From positions 900,501-964,500 of the forward strand of contig NZ_JAAGOY010000007.1 of assembly GCF_010500215.1 (NCBI RefSeq): 64,000 bases of DNA, in the 5' to 3' direction. The notes under the pieces are model-generated. The model was given only the letters and a program-made list of their open reading frames with translations, made no database searches and had not been told where the DNA came from. The DNA is from Aliiroseovarius sp. PrR006 (lineage in GTDB: Bacteria > Pseudomonadota > Alphaproteobacteria > Rhodobacterales > Rhodobacteraceae). The translations under genes and the position numbers were made by a program. This document shows, piece by piece, positions 1 through 8,140 of this stretch; position 1 is the first letter of the stretch; each line of letters starts with the position of its first letter.

Positions 1-1
1 G

Positions 2-847
2 GGCATCTTGGGGCTGTTCCTAATGATCGCCAGCTGGTTTCAAGTGCGCCTTGGCCTCAAGCCGCTACAGAAAATCCAGTCCGAGATCGCCCATGTGTCC
101 CACACCCCAAACGGGCGGCTGTCGTCGGACTATCCGTCCGAGGTTCTGCCGCTGGTCGAAGAGGTAAATCAGCTTCTGAACGTCAATGCCGAGGCGCTGG
201 AACGCGCCCGCTCGCGTGCTGGCGATCTGGCCCACGGACTGAAGACCCCGCTGACGATCATGCATGGGATCGAGCGCAAGGTGCGGCGGTCTGGCCAAGA
301 TAAACTTGCCGACGACCTAATGACGGAAGTCACCAGCATTCAACACATCGTCGAACGGGAACTGGCCTCGACCCGCGACAGTCAGCAGGCGCTGCTGAAA
401 TGCGATGCAGGCCCGATTATCGACCGCCTGCGCAAAGCACTTGGCCGCCAACCCGGCACCGAGCACATCCAGTGGCAAATCGACCTCCCCCGTCCTCTGT
501 ATCTGCCCTTTGACGAATACGACCTGACCGAGCTTCTGGGCAATCTTCTGGACAACGCAGTGAAGTGGTCGGGCAGCCGGATTGCCGTGCGTGGCGGGCA
601 AGATCAAATGCAGGTGTATCTAAGCGTCGAAGACGACGGCCCCGGCATCCCGAAAGAAGAACGCGATGCGGTGCTGGCGCGCGGGACTCGGCTGGACCCG
701 GACCAGCCGGGTACGGGTTTGGGGCTGAGTATCGCACAGCGCATGGCCGAGGCACATGGCTGCGCCCTGTCGCTGGATCAGTCCGATTTGGGCGGCGTGA
801 AGGTGTGCTTGATACGCCCCAGCGATGCGCCATCAGACGGGATATGA
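2..847 (+). CDS. Sensor histidine kinase, C-terminal part (5' end outside the window)
   Basis: This is the end of a two-component sensor kinase; the open frame runs in from the left edge, so the sensor domain and true start are not visible. What remains begins in a membrane segment and linker. A HisKA region follows with the phospho-acceptor His in DLAHGLKTPL (codon near 233), then an HATPase domain with N box GNLLDNAVKW, G1 box EDDGPGIP and G2 box GTGLGLSIAQ. The short linker and the H box with Gly-Leu-Lys resemble PhoQ-type kinases. The response regulator would be expected upstream. The next gene encodes a small periplasmic protein of metal-efflux type, so metal sensing is possible, but that is inference only. 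Confidence 0.9.
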   Translation, partial: GILGLFLMIASWFQVRLGLKPLQKIQSEIAHVSHTPNGRLSSDYPSEVLPLVEEVNQLLNVNAEALERARSRAGDLAHGLKTPLTIMHGIERKVRRSGQDKLADDLMTEVTSIQHIVERELASTRDSQQALLKCDAGPIIDRLRKALGRQPGTEHIQWQIDLPRPLYLPFDEYDLTELLGNLLDNAVKWSGSRIAVRGGQDQMQVYLSVEDDGPGIPKEERDAVLARGTRLDPDQPGTGLGLSIAQRMAEAHGCALSLDQSDLGGVKVCLIRPSDAPSDGI

Positions 848-969
848 TGCAGCTGGCAACGGAAACACTGCGCGCCAGTTCTTTTAGGTCGACATCCGCC
901 GCGATAATGTGGAACGTGATGACGACCTCGCTGATGTGCCACTCTAACGACCAGAAAAGGCGAAACGAT

Positions 970-1356
970 ATGGTTCTGCCCAAGATCACGAAACTCTTCG
1001 CAGCACTTGCGGTTGCGCTCGCCACGACTGGGACCGCCATCGCCCATGAAAGCCCCGATCACCAAGGGCGTCACGGCGGAAAGGTGAACATTACGCAGCA
1101 CAACCATATCGAGCTGGTACGTTCAGAAAACGAGATTGCGATCTATCTGTATGATCTGGAGCTGCAACCGCGTGATGCCCAGAACATCACCGTCGACGCA
1201 CTGTTGGTGGACGGCACCGCTCAGACCGATCTGGACCTGCAATTCACCCCCCCAAACAAATTCGCCGCCGAGGGGGTTTCAGCCCCCAAATCGGCTGCGA
1301 TTGTATTGCGCCTGTTTCGCGACGGGGCGTTCTGGGATCTGACGCGCATCAAATAA
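970..1356 (+). CDS. Small exported protein resembling periplasmic heavy-metal-binding domains
   Basis: A 128-residue protein with a signal peptide (about residues 1-25, cleavage after GTAIA) and a His-rich mature start, HESPDHQGRHGGK. The core pattern HGGxx...HIELV...IYLYDLEL is like the small domain found at the start of some metal-efflux adaptor proteins (CusB/CzcB type). Metal binding is inferred from the His residues and this resemblance. I start it at 970, where AAAGG lies about 9 bases upstream. The frame stays open back to 565, but that stretch overlaps the kinase gene and encodes no sensible protein. It begins 122 bp after the kinase stop, so co-transcription is plausible. Confidence 0.7.
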   Translation: MVLPKITKLFAALAVALATTGTAIAHESPDHQGRHGGKVNITQHNHIELVRSENEIAIYLYDLELQPRDAQNITVDALLVDGTAQTDLDLQFTPPNKFAAEGVSAPKSAAIVLRLFRDGAFWDLTRIK

Positions 1357-1706
1357 GGCGTGCCTCCCAGTCCGATTAGTCTTTTAGGCGGAGCCAGCGA
1401 TCCACCGCTGGTTCCATTGTATTTCGCAAGCTCTACCACAGATGAACATTTTTGTAGCATAATTATCCCGTCCGGGATTTTTCGCCTTTTGAGTAGAAAT
1501 CGCCCACCCCGTCCCCTTCAAAGGTTAATAGAAATTAACCCTAGGGTAACAATTTTATCTTGACGGTATTTCTCGGGCAAAGAAGCACACAGATTGCGCC
1601 AATAGAAGCGCATGGAAACAAATGCTCACCCTGGACCTCTCGTCATGACTGATGCCTGCCAATTACGCCAAAAGGCATAAATATTTGAGCCATAAGGAGC
1701 TAGGGG
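1357..1706. other. 350-bp intergenic region with two small hairpins
   Basis: No gene is visible here. An ATCCCG/CGGGAT hairpin with a 2-base loop at 1465-1478, followed by TTTT, could be a weak terminator for the upstream gene. A perfect 7-bp inverted repeat lies at 1523-1540 and is listed separately. The stretch is clearly richer in A and T than the flanking genes, as expected for a promoter region of the autotransporter gene. Confidence 0.5.
1523..1540. promoter_or_regulatory. Perfect inverted repeat, candidate operator
   Basis: GGTTAAT - AGAA - ATTAACC is a perfect 7-bp inverted repeat with a 4-base spacer, about 170 bp before the autotransporter start. Read directly it also gives TTAA-N6-TTAACC, one base short of the CtrA spacing (TTAA-N7-TTAAC), so it is not a proper CtrA site. 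The binding protein is unknown. Confidence 0.35.
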
Positions 1707-3125
1707 ATGGCCACTAAACAAGGGATGAACACGCAGGGCTGGAAGGGTGTGCCCGGCATGTTCAAAGGAATGCGCGCACTTGTCGCTGTGCTGGCCGTTG
1801 GCCTGTTCAGCGCCACGCAAGCCCAGGCGCACAGCAACTACGGTAACTCGAACATTTCGGCGTCCACAGCCACCGCACAGCCGGGTGACTCGATCGACGT
1901 CAGTTTCGACTACACCATCTGGCACGCTGGACACGGTCCCGTGACCGCCGTGTGGGAAATCTATCTTGATGGCGTGACGCTTCTGGCGTCGGGCACCAAT
2001 ATTGCCGATGGCAACAGCACCGACGTGTTCTCGATCAACAGTACGGTTTTGCTTCCGGGGAATATTGCCCCCGGGCCGCACCAGATCGTGATCACCACGT
2101 ACTATCAAGCTGGAAGCGGTGCGGTCTCGTCATTCATTGACCTCGAAATCATTGATCCTGCCGCCGAGGCACAAGCGCTGATCGCGACCCTGTCCGAAGC
2201 GCGTGGCCGTCTGATCATTCAGAACGGTCCCAACTTGGAACGCCGCATCGGTCGCCTGAACAGCCGCAGCCGCAATGTTGCTGCCGCGGGCGAAGTTGCC
2301 AGCCGCAACAGCACCGCGCCCGAAGGCGAAGCGGCTGCCGGTGGCAGCTTTCTGGCCTCGTCCAACGCCGTCGCACCGACGTCGCCCTATGACCTCTGGA
2401 TCGAAGCTGCACATGCAAAGTTCTCGGCCGGGAATATGGATGGTGACTTCAACATCATCCACATGGGTGTTGACCGTCTGGTGAATTCCGATCTTCTGAT
2501 CGGTCTGGGCCTACAGCTTGACCATGCCCGCCTAAGCGGCGCTGGCGCCGAAATCTCGGGCAGCGGCTTCATGGTTGGCCCGTACCTGACCAAACGCGTT
2601 CACGACAACCTGTATCTGGATGCCCGCGTGGCCTGGGGTCGGTCGTCGAACGACGTTTCGCCCTTTGGCACCTACACCGACACAGTTGGCGCGGAACGCT
2701 GGCTGGCAACCGCGGCCCTGATCGGCGATTTTCAGGTCGGCGATCTGACCATCCAGCCCGAAGCACGCCTGTCGTGGTTTGAAGAAACCACCGATGCCTA
2801 TCTGGACAGCAACAACATCGCTGTGACCCCGGTGACCACGTCCTTTGGATCGTTCGAGCTCGGCCCGACGATCTCGCGCAGCTACACTGTTGGCAGTGGC
2901 GCGATCCTGACGGCCAACCTCAGCGCCAAGTCGATCTGGACATATGACTTCAACAACGGTGGCGTCGCTGCGTCGGCAACCGAAGGCCACTCTGGCCGCG
3001 TTGAAATCGGTCTGGACTACAAGAACGATGACAACCTGCTGATCAACGGGTCGGTCTTCGTTGATGGTGGCGGCAACGGCTGGAACGCCTTGGGTGCGAC
3101 GGTCGGTCTGGACTATACGTTCTGA
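1707..3125 (+). CDS. Autotransporter-barrel outer membrane protein with a short passenger
   Basis: A 472-residue predicted outer membrane protein. The N terminus is an extended signal peptide, with about 22 residues before the hydrophobic core and cleavage near ATQAQA. Residues about 42-150 form a beta-rich domain, and residues about 152-210 are helical with many Arg and Ala (LSEARGRLIIQ...LERRIGRLNSR), as in the helix that threads an autotransporter barrel. From about residue 228 the sequence alternates in beta-strand style and ends in GLDYTF with a terminal aromatic, typical of barrel proteins. AAGGAGCTAGGGG directly before 1707 supports this start. The passenger is only about 110 residues, far shorter than in most adhesins. 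A strong terminator follows. Confidence 0.8.
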   Translation: MATKQGMNTQGWKGVPGMFKGMRALVAVLAVGLFSATQAQAHSNYGNSNISASTATAQPGDSIDVSFDYTIWHAGHGPVTAVWEIYLDGVTLLASGTNIADGNSTDVFSINSTVLLPGNIAPGPHQIVITTYYQAGSGAVSSFIDLEIIDPAAEAQALIATLSEARGRLIIQNGPNLERRIGRLNSRSRNVAAAGEVASRNSTAPEGEAAAGGSFLASSNAVAPTSPYDLWIEAAHAKFSAGNMDGDFNIIHMGVDRLVNSDLLIGLGLQLDHARLSGAGAEISGSGFMVGPYLTKRVHDNLYLDARVAWGRSSNDVSPFGTYTDTVGAERWLATAALIGDFQVGDLTIQPEARLSWFEETTDAYLDSNNIAVTPVTTSFGSFELGPTISRSYTVGSGAILTANLSAKSIWTYDFNNGGVAASATEGHSGRVEIGLDYKNDDNLLINGSVFVDGGGNGWNALGATVGLDYTF

Positions 3126-3146
3126 CCTGACGCGAACCGAAAAACC

Positions 3147-3180
3147 AAGGGCGGCCGGTGCATACCAGCCGCCCTTTTTT
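3147..3180 (+). terminator. Rho-independent terminator after the autotransporter gene
   Basis: GGGCGGC and GCCGCCC pair around a 12-base loop and are followed directly by six T residues, 22 bp after the stop codon. Confidence 0.9.
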
Positions 3181-3480
3181 GTATGACTGAATTCTGCCGA
3201 TCACGGGCGCGCCGCATCTGGTAATCGCGTGGAAAGCCGTCGCTGTGGATGCGTCGCGAACATGCTAGATTGACTGCCCTCGGGCTTCGGGCAAGGGCAG
3301 TCCGCTTTGCCTTATAGATCAACATGATCGCCGAGAAGCATTGGCAACTCAGATTGGTGCCGACCGACCCAAATCAACCGCTGTTTCTGAGATCGTTTTC
3401 AGCGTTCAGATCATAGGAAAGACGCCCCTCATATCACATGAGAGACGTCTAGGTTTGCTATCTGACTAGGATGGTCCAGA
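3181..3480. other. Intergenic region between convergent genes
   Basis: About 300 bp without a convincing gene. The only structure I see is an imperfect hairpin at 3420-3450 (AGACG...CTCAT-ATCAC-ATGAG...CGTCT). On the minus strand it would lie just after the substrate-binding protein gene and run into TTTCC, so it may be that operon's terminator. Open frames here are short and look like noise. Confidence 0.5.
3420..3450 (-). terminator. Probable terminator of the hydantoinase/transport operon
   Basis: Outer arms AGACG/CGTCT and inner arms CTCAT/ATGAG pair around ATCAC, with unpaired bases between the two stems. On the minus strand the hairpin is about 30 bp past the stop of the substrate-binding protein and is followed by a short T-rich stretch. 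Confidence 0.5.
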
Positions 3481-4650
3481 TTAGTTCAGCAAGACCTCCA
3501 GCGGAACCGGAGTACTGATCCTCCAGTTGCCAGCCACCCCGGGGGTTCCATCCTTGATTTCAATGATCTGCATCTCGGCAGAGTTCTGGTGGTGGATGGC
3601 ATCAGAGAAGCTGCGCGGGCCGAACGCCGTGGGTTCGTCGCGCATCTTCTCAAGCTCGGCGGTGACAGCCGCACCATCAAGGCTACCAGCTCGCTCGACC
3701 GCTTTGGCCCATAGGTCGATCAGGATATAGCCCGGATAGGCGTATTGGCTGGCAGGACGGCTGCCGGTCGCTTTCTCATAGGCCATGTTGAAGGCTTCGA
3801 CGTCCGAGCGCGGATCATCGCCATAGATCGAACCCTGCACGGGCACCACGAAACCAGACAGGTTGGGCGTGGCGTCCAGCCAATAGGAGCCATCGACAGC
3901 CGAGCCGTTCAGGATCAGCGAGTTGATCCCCGCGGCACGGATCTGCCGCACAGCCGAGGCTGCGCCGGGAATATAACTGCACAGCATGATCACGTCCGGT
4001 TCAGTCTCAAGCGCCTTGATCCGGGTGATCTGGCTGGCGATCGAAGCATCACCGTTTTTGAAGGTGTCACGCCCGACGATGTCGCCACCGGCATTGGGGA
4101 ACATCCAATCAAAGCCTGTGCATATGCCTTTGTTGTACTCGATCGTGGTATCCAGCAGCACATATCCGGTTTTCGCCCCGCGTTCGCCTAAGGACCACTC
4201 GGCCATGGTCGCGCCTTGCACCGCTGCCAGCACCGAGGCCGAAAAGCTGTTTGGGCCGACGCCTTGAATGCCCGCCTTGATGTCTTCCGCGCACAGGAAG
4301 AACGAGTTCAGTCCAGCCCCCTCGGCCGCCAAGGCCGCCGGTGCACCGAAGTCATAGTCGCAGTTGACGACCAGCATATCGGCGCCTTCGTCGATCAATT
4401 GCAGACCGGCGCTTGCGGACTGGGCCTGATCGGATTTGGTATCAGCTTCGATCCAAGAGATGTGGCGCCCCAGCAACCCACCGGCGGCGTTAATCTCGTC
4501 AATCCGAATGCGGGCGGCCGTGGTGGCGGGTGTGTCATAGGCCTCAAGCCAGCCTGACTTGGCGATGGCAAAGCCGACGGTGATATCGTCTGCCAGACCT
4601 GCACCAGCCGTTGCGAGGCTTATAGTCATAGCGGTTGCTAAGCATTTCAT
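3481..4650 (-). CDS. ABC transporter substrate-binding protein, branched-chain amino acid type
   Basis: A 389-residue periplasmic binding protein of the Leu/Ile/Val (type I, HAAT) family. It has a signal peptide (MKCLATAMTISLATAGAGLA, then DDITVGF) and the usual two-lobe sequence with AGGLLGRHISWIEADTKSDQ near residue 60. I start at 4650 because GAGGAGA lies 7 bases upstream; the frame remains open back to 4707 but that extension lacks a ribosome site. It is the last gene of a leftward operon with two permeases, two ATPases and hydantoinase subunits. The ligand is therefore probably a hydantoin, oxoproline-like or other cyclic amide rather than leucine, which is inference from context. Confidence 0.88.
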   Translation of the reverse strand: MKCLATAMTISLATAGAGLADDITVGFAIAKSGWLEAYDTPATTAARIRIDEINAAGGLLGRHISWIEADTKSDQAQSASAGLQLIDEGADMLVVNCDYDFGAPAALAAEGAGLNSFFLCAEDIKAGIQGVGPNSFSASVLAAVQGATMAEWSLGERGAKTGYVLLDTTIEYNKGICTGFDWMFPNAGGDIVGRDTFKNGDASIASQITRIKALETEPDVIMLCSYIPGAASAVRQIRAAGINSLILNGSAVDGSYWLDATPNLSGFVVPVQGSIYGDDPRSDVEAFNMAYEKATGSRPASQYAYPGYILIDLWAKAVERAGSLDGAAVTAELEKMRDEPTAFGPRSFSDAIHHQNSAEMQIIEIKDGTPGVAGNWRISTPVPLEVLLN

Positions 4651-4661
4651 AGGTTTTCTCC

Positions 4662-5729
4662 TCAGTTGGTAGATTGTGGTTCTTGTTTGGAATGTCGTAC
4701 GCGCCACCTGAATGCGGGCAGGCGAAGCTCGCGGCCACCGGTCAGGCCGGTTGGGCGGATGATCAGCACCAGGATCATGATGATGCCGATCAGGATTTCC
4801 TGAGCGCCGCTGGGCAGCGCAAAGCTGGCGCCCCCGATATCAATCCCGCGCTCGAAGCGGACCAGCCCTTCGATCAGCACAGACAGGACCAGCACACCGA
4901 TCACGGCGCCCGATAGGCTGCCAATGCCGCCGACGACCAGCATCGCGAGGGTGATGAAGGTGATGCCAAGGTAGAAGCTGTTGGGGTTCAGGACGCCCAA
5001 GGAATGGCCCAGAAGGACGCCCGAGACGCCGGTGAAAAAGCCCGAGAGCACCAGTGACAAAAGCCGGTGGCGGTACATGTTCACACCAGACGCCGCTGCG
5101 GCGACTTCATCTTCACGGGTTGCCCGAAGCGCCAGTCCCGAGGCTGAGTTGGCATAGATAGCAGCAGCAGCCACCGCCACACAGGCCCAGATCAGCGTGA
5201 CCCATTCATCTGCGTAGCGGTCCAAACCCACGACCGAAGACGTCGCGCCCGTCACACCCTCCCAGTTCGAATAGACCGTGTTCACGATGGCGAGGAAGGC
5301 GAAGGTGGCGATCGAAGCCGCGATGCCCGACAGACGCAGGATGGCCGCGCCCACGATCAGGGCGACCAGAGCCGCCAGCAGACCCGAGACCACCGTGGCA
5401 GGCAGATGTGGCCACTCAGCTGAAGCCAACCAAGGCGGCAGGTCGGGCAGGAACATGCCTTTCATCTGAGGGCGCAGCGTTAGCCACGCGGAACAATAGG
5501 CTCCGATTGCCATGAATCCGGCGTGCCCAAAGCTGACCACGCCTGAGTTTCCGACGAAGATCCACAGCCCGACCACGAAGGTCACTCGGATGAGGGTTTG
5601 CGCCGCCATGCGTGCCAAGGACTTGTCGCCCGTGGCCGTGATGATCAGTACAAAGGCCAATAGGATTGCGATCAGGATGACAGGAGTGGTCAGTGCGCGA
5701 AGTCGGTTCTGGCGGTGTGTATCCATCAT
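4662..5729 (-). CDS. ABC transporter permease, LivM type
   Basis: A 355-residue inner membrane permease with about eight to ten hydrophobic segments. It carries the LivM-type signature around FGHAGFMAIGAY and the cytoplasmic loop ALRATREDEVAAAASGVN that contacts the ATPase. The start is at 5729 or at a second ATG directly after it; the gene follows the LivH-type permease by only 2 bp, so they are surely co-transcribed. It forms the membrane channel together with that partner. The length is normal for the family and no damage is visible. Confidence 0.9.
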   Translation of the reverse strand: MMDTHRQNRLRALTTPVILIAILLAFVLIITATGDKSLARMAAQTLIRVTFVVGLWIFVGNSGVVSFGHAGFMAIGAYCSAWLTLRPQMKGMFLPDLPPWLASAEWPHLPATVVSGLLAALVALIVGAAILRLSGIAASIATFAFLAIVNTVYSNWEGVTGATSSVVGLDRYADEWVTLIWACVAVAAAAIYANSASGLALRATREDEVAAAASGVNMYRHRLLSLVLSGFFTGVSGVLLGHSLGVLNPNSFYLGITFITLAMLVVGGIGSLSGAVIGVLVLSVLIEGLVRFERGIDIGGASFALPSGAQEILIGIIMILVLIIRPTGLTGGRELRLPAFRWRVRHSKQEPQSTN

Positions 5730-5731
5730 GA

Positions 5732-6646
5732 TTAAACCCTCGGCTTGGCAGAGGCCGATGCGAACAGACCCTGCGGACGAAGCAGCAGGCTGACGATCAC
5801 CAGCGTGTAAAGGAAAGCGTCGCGAAACGGTCGTGCCTCAAGCGGCAAAGCGGCTTGCAAGACGACCGACACAGCCCCGATCAGGAAGCCTGCCGCAACC
5901 GCGCCGGGCAGTGATCCAAGCCCGCCGATCACCGTCGCAATAAAGGCCACAAGCATGATCTGCCCGCCCATTCGGACATCCGCGACACCGGTCTGGGTGA
6001 CCATGATCATCGCCACAGCTGCGGCCATCGCGCCGGACAGGGCAAAGGCTCCGGTGATCACGACATTTGCGCGCACCCCCAAAAGCCGTGCCATGGTAAA
6101 ATTCTCGGCCGCGGCGCGCATCTCAAGGCCAACGCGGGTTTTCTTCAACAAAAGCGCCAGCACACTGACCACCAGAAGCGTGGTGATGATGACGATAAGC
6201 TGCAACAGCGGGACAGACGCGCCGACGACTGAGACCGGGGTGTTGAGGTCAGGCCACAAGCTGATTGCCTTGGGCCGACTGCCATAGACCGCCAACAGGG
6301 CGTTCTGTATGACAAAACCAAGTGCAAAGGACGAGATCATCATCGCAACCGGATTGGCGTTGCGCAATTGTCGGAAGACAACGTATTCCGATGCCACCGC
6401 GATCAGCGCCCCAAACGCCAGCAGGACAGGGATAAGCAGGATCGCGGGCGCCTTGCCCAAGAACATCACCGCCACTGCATCCGACGACGGCACGATCAAG
6501 GCAAAGACGCAAAAGGCGATGTATTCACCGTGGGCAAAATTCACCAAGTTCATCACGCCGAAGATCAGCGCGATCCCCAGTGCCGCCATGGCATAAATCC
6601 CACCCAGCGAGGCCGCATCGAAGAACAGCTGAGGGACAGCATTCAT
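5732..6646 (-). CDS. ABC transporter permease, LivH type
   Basis: A 304-residue inner membrane permease of the LivH family, starting MNAVPQLFFDAASLGGIYAM with the usual NFAHGEYIAF motif near residue 36 and GLEMRAAAENFTMARLLGV as the ATPase-coupling loop. Its start overlaps the end of the LivF-type ATPase gene by 4 bp (ATGA), which implies translational coupling. It acts with the LivM-type permease encoded immediately downstream. Confidence 0.9.
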   Translation of the reverse strand: MNAVPQLFFDAASLGGIYAMAALGIALIFGVMNLVNFAHGEYIAFCVFALIVPSSDAVAVMFLGKAPAILLIPVLLAFGALIAVASEYVVFRQLRNANPVAMMISSFALGFVIQNALLAVYGSRPKAISLWPDLNTPVSVVGASVPLLQLIVIITTLLVVSVLALLLKKTRVGLEMRAAAENFTMARLLGVRANVVITGAFALSGAMAAAVAMIMVTQTGVADVRMGGQIMLVAFIATVIGGLGSLPGAVAAGFLIGAVSVVLQAALPLEARPFRDAFLYTLVIVSLLLRPQGLFASASAKPRV

Positions 6647-7392
6647 AGTGCTTCCTCCGTAGATTTGGATTGATCGGCCTGACCGAAATAGGCTTCTTTC
6701 AGAAGGTCACGCTCGGCGAACTCGGCCGCGTCGCCGTCTCCCACCACCTGACCACCACGCAGAAGCACCATGCGCCCGCCAACCCGTGCCGCCCGGGCCG
6801 AGCTTTGCTCGACGATCAGCAGCGTCAGGCCGCGCTCCTGTTGCAGGGCGACAAGCGTGTCGTAAACTTGGTCAACGATGTTCGGCGCAAGCCCCAGCGA
6901 GGGCTCGTCCACCATCATGAGTTTCGGGTTGGTCATCAGCCCACGCCCGATGGCCAGCATCTGTTGCTGCCCGCCCGACAGCGCCCCGGCATTGGCATGG
7001 CGGCGTTCACCCAAGATGGGAAAGGCGTCGTAAATTTCGGCAATGTCACCTTCAATGGCCTGTTTGTCGGCGCGGATACCGGTGCCGACGCGAAGGTTTT
7101 CCTCGACGGTCAGGGTGCTGAAGATATCGCGCCCTTCAGGCACCATCGACAGGCCGTATCGCGCAATCGCCTCGGCGCTTTTTCCGGTGATGATGTCGCC
7201 GTCCAGCTCAACCCGCCCGTGGCTGCTGGACACAGCGCCCGCGATGGCCTTGAGCAGCGAGGATTTTCCCGCGCCATTGGGCCCCGACACGAACAGGCGT
7301 TCACCTTCCTGAAGGTGCAGCGTCACCCCGCCAAGCGCCGGAACTTTGCCATAGCGCACTTCAAGGTCATATACTCCAAGCTTGGTCATCAC
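6643..7392 (-). CDS. ABC transporter ATP-binding protein, LivF type
   Basis: A 249-residue ATPase with Walker A GPNGAGKSS (residue about 38), signature LSGGQQQ, Walker B LMMVDEPSLGL and a downstream switch His region (LLIVEQS). Its length and its order next to a second, LivG-type ATPase are those of the branched-chain amino acid family. It overlaps both neighbours by 4 bp. All catalytic motifs are intact, so this subunit can supply a normal ATP site even though its partner has a changed signature. Confidence 0.92.
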   Translation of the reverse strand: MMTKLGVYDLEVRYGKVPALGGVTLHLQEGERLFVSGPNGAGKSSLLKAIAGAVSSSHGRVELDGDIITGKSAEAIARYGLSMVPEGRDIFSTLTVEENLRVGTGIRADKQAIEGDIAEIYDAFPILGERRHANAGALSGGQQQMLAIGRGLMTNPKLMMVDEPSLGLAPNIVDQVYDTLVALQQERGLTLLIVEQSSARAARVGGRMVLLRGGQVVGDGDAAEFAERDLLKEAYFGQADQSKSTEEAL

Positions 7393-8138
7393 GCGGCCTC
7401 GCTATCGGCGCCAAGATAGGCATCGCGCACTTTCTGGCTGGCCAAAATCAGCGCGCGGTCGCCTTCTTCGATCACCTGCCCTGCGTCGAGGACATAGACG
7501 TGGTGCGAGACGCTAAGAACCAGTCCAACATTGTGTTCGATCAGCAAAACACCGATGCCCAGCTCGTCCGCGACGCGTTTGATCAGCGTGGCCAGATCGG
7601 CGGCCTCGGCTTCGGACATGCCCGCCGCCGGTTCGTCGAGCAGAAGGAAGCTGGGGGAGAACATAAGCGCCCGGGCAATGCCGACGCGGCGCTCATCGGT
7701 GTAAGGGAGCCCCGCTGCGGGTTGCTGGGCCAGATGGAGGACGCCCATCCAGCTAAGCAACCGCAATGCCTCGGCTTCCGAGGCCGCGCGGGTGTGCCCC
7801 AGCCCAACGCCGGTGACAGCAAGGTTGTCCAGAACGTCCAGACCGGTAAACAAGCGGCCAGCCTGAAAGGTGCGGGCCACGCCCGCCCGGCGCAACTGGT
7901 GCGGCGGCAAGGTACCGACATTCCGGTCCCCAAGGGTCACAGTGCCCGAGGTCGGTGCTTGAAACCCGGTCAACGTGTTGACCATGGTGGTTTTACCGGC
8001 CCCGTTCGGGCCGATCAGCCCATGAACCGCGCCCGGGGTGATCGTCAGTGTGACATCGGTCAGGGCTTTGAACCCGCCGAAGGCCACTGTCACCCCGGAC
8101 GCCGCCAGGGAGGAACCCGTTTCTTTCCGCCGCGCCAT
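7389..8138 (-). CDS. ABC transporter ATP-binding protein, LivG type, with altered signature motif
   Basis: A 249-residue ATPase with Walker A GPNGAGKTT, Walker B FLLLDEPAAGMS and a C-terminal tail (VRDAYLGAD) of the branched-chain amino acid transporter type. The C-loop, normally LSxGxQ or LSYGxQR in this family, reads LPYTDERRVGIARAL, so the Ser and Gly that contact ATP are replaced by Pro and Thr. In an ABC dimer one site may be degenerate while the other works, so this may be asymmetric rather than dead. The gene lies 2 bp after the hyuA-like gene. Confidence 0.9.
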   Translation of the reverse strand: MARRKETGSSLAASGVTVAFGGFKALTDVTLTITPGAVHGLIGPNGAGKTTMVNTLTGFQAPTSGTVTLGDRNVGTLPPHQLRRAGVARTFQAGRLFTGLDVLDNLAVTGVGLGHTRAASEAEALRLLSWMGVLHLAQQPAAGLPYTDERRVGIARALMFSPSFLLLDEPAAGMSEAEAADLATLIKRVADELGIGVLLIEHNVGLVLSVSHHVYVLDAGQVIEEGDRALILASQKVRDAYLGADSEAA

Positions 8139-8140
8139 CT

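Noticed and set aside
565-969. Long 5' extension of the small exported protein gene
   Set aside because: The extension overlaps the kinase in another frame, has no ribosome site and would put a signal peptide in the middle of the protein.
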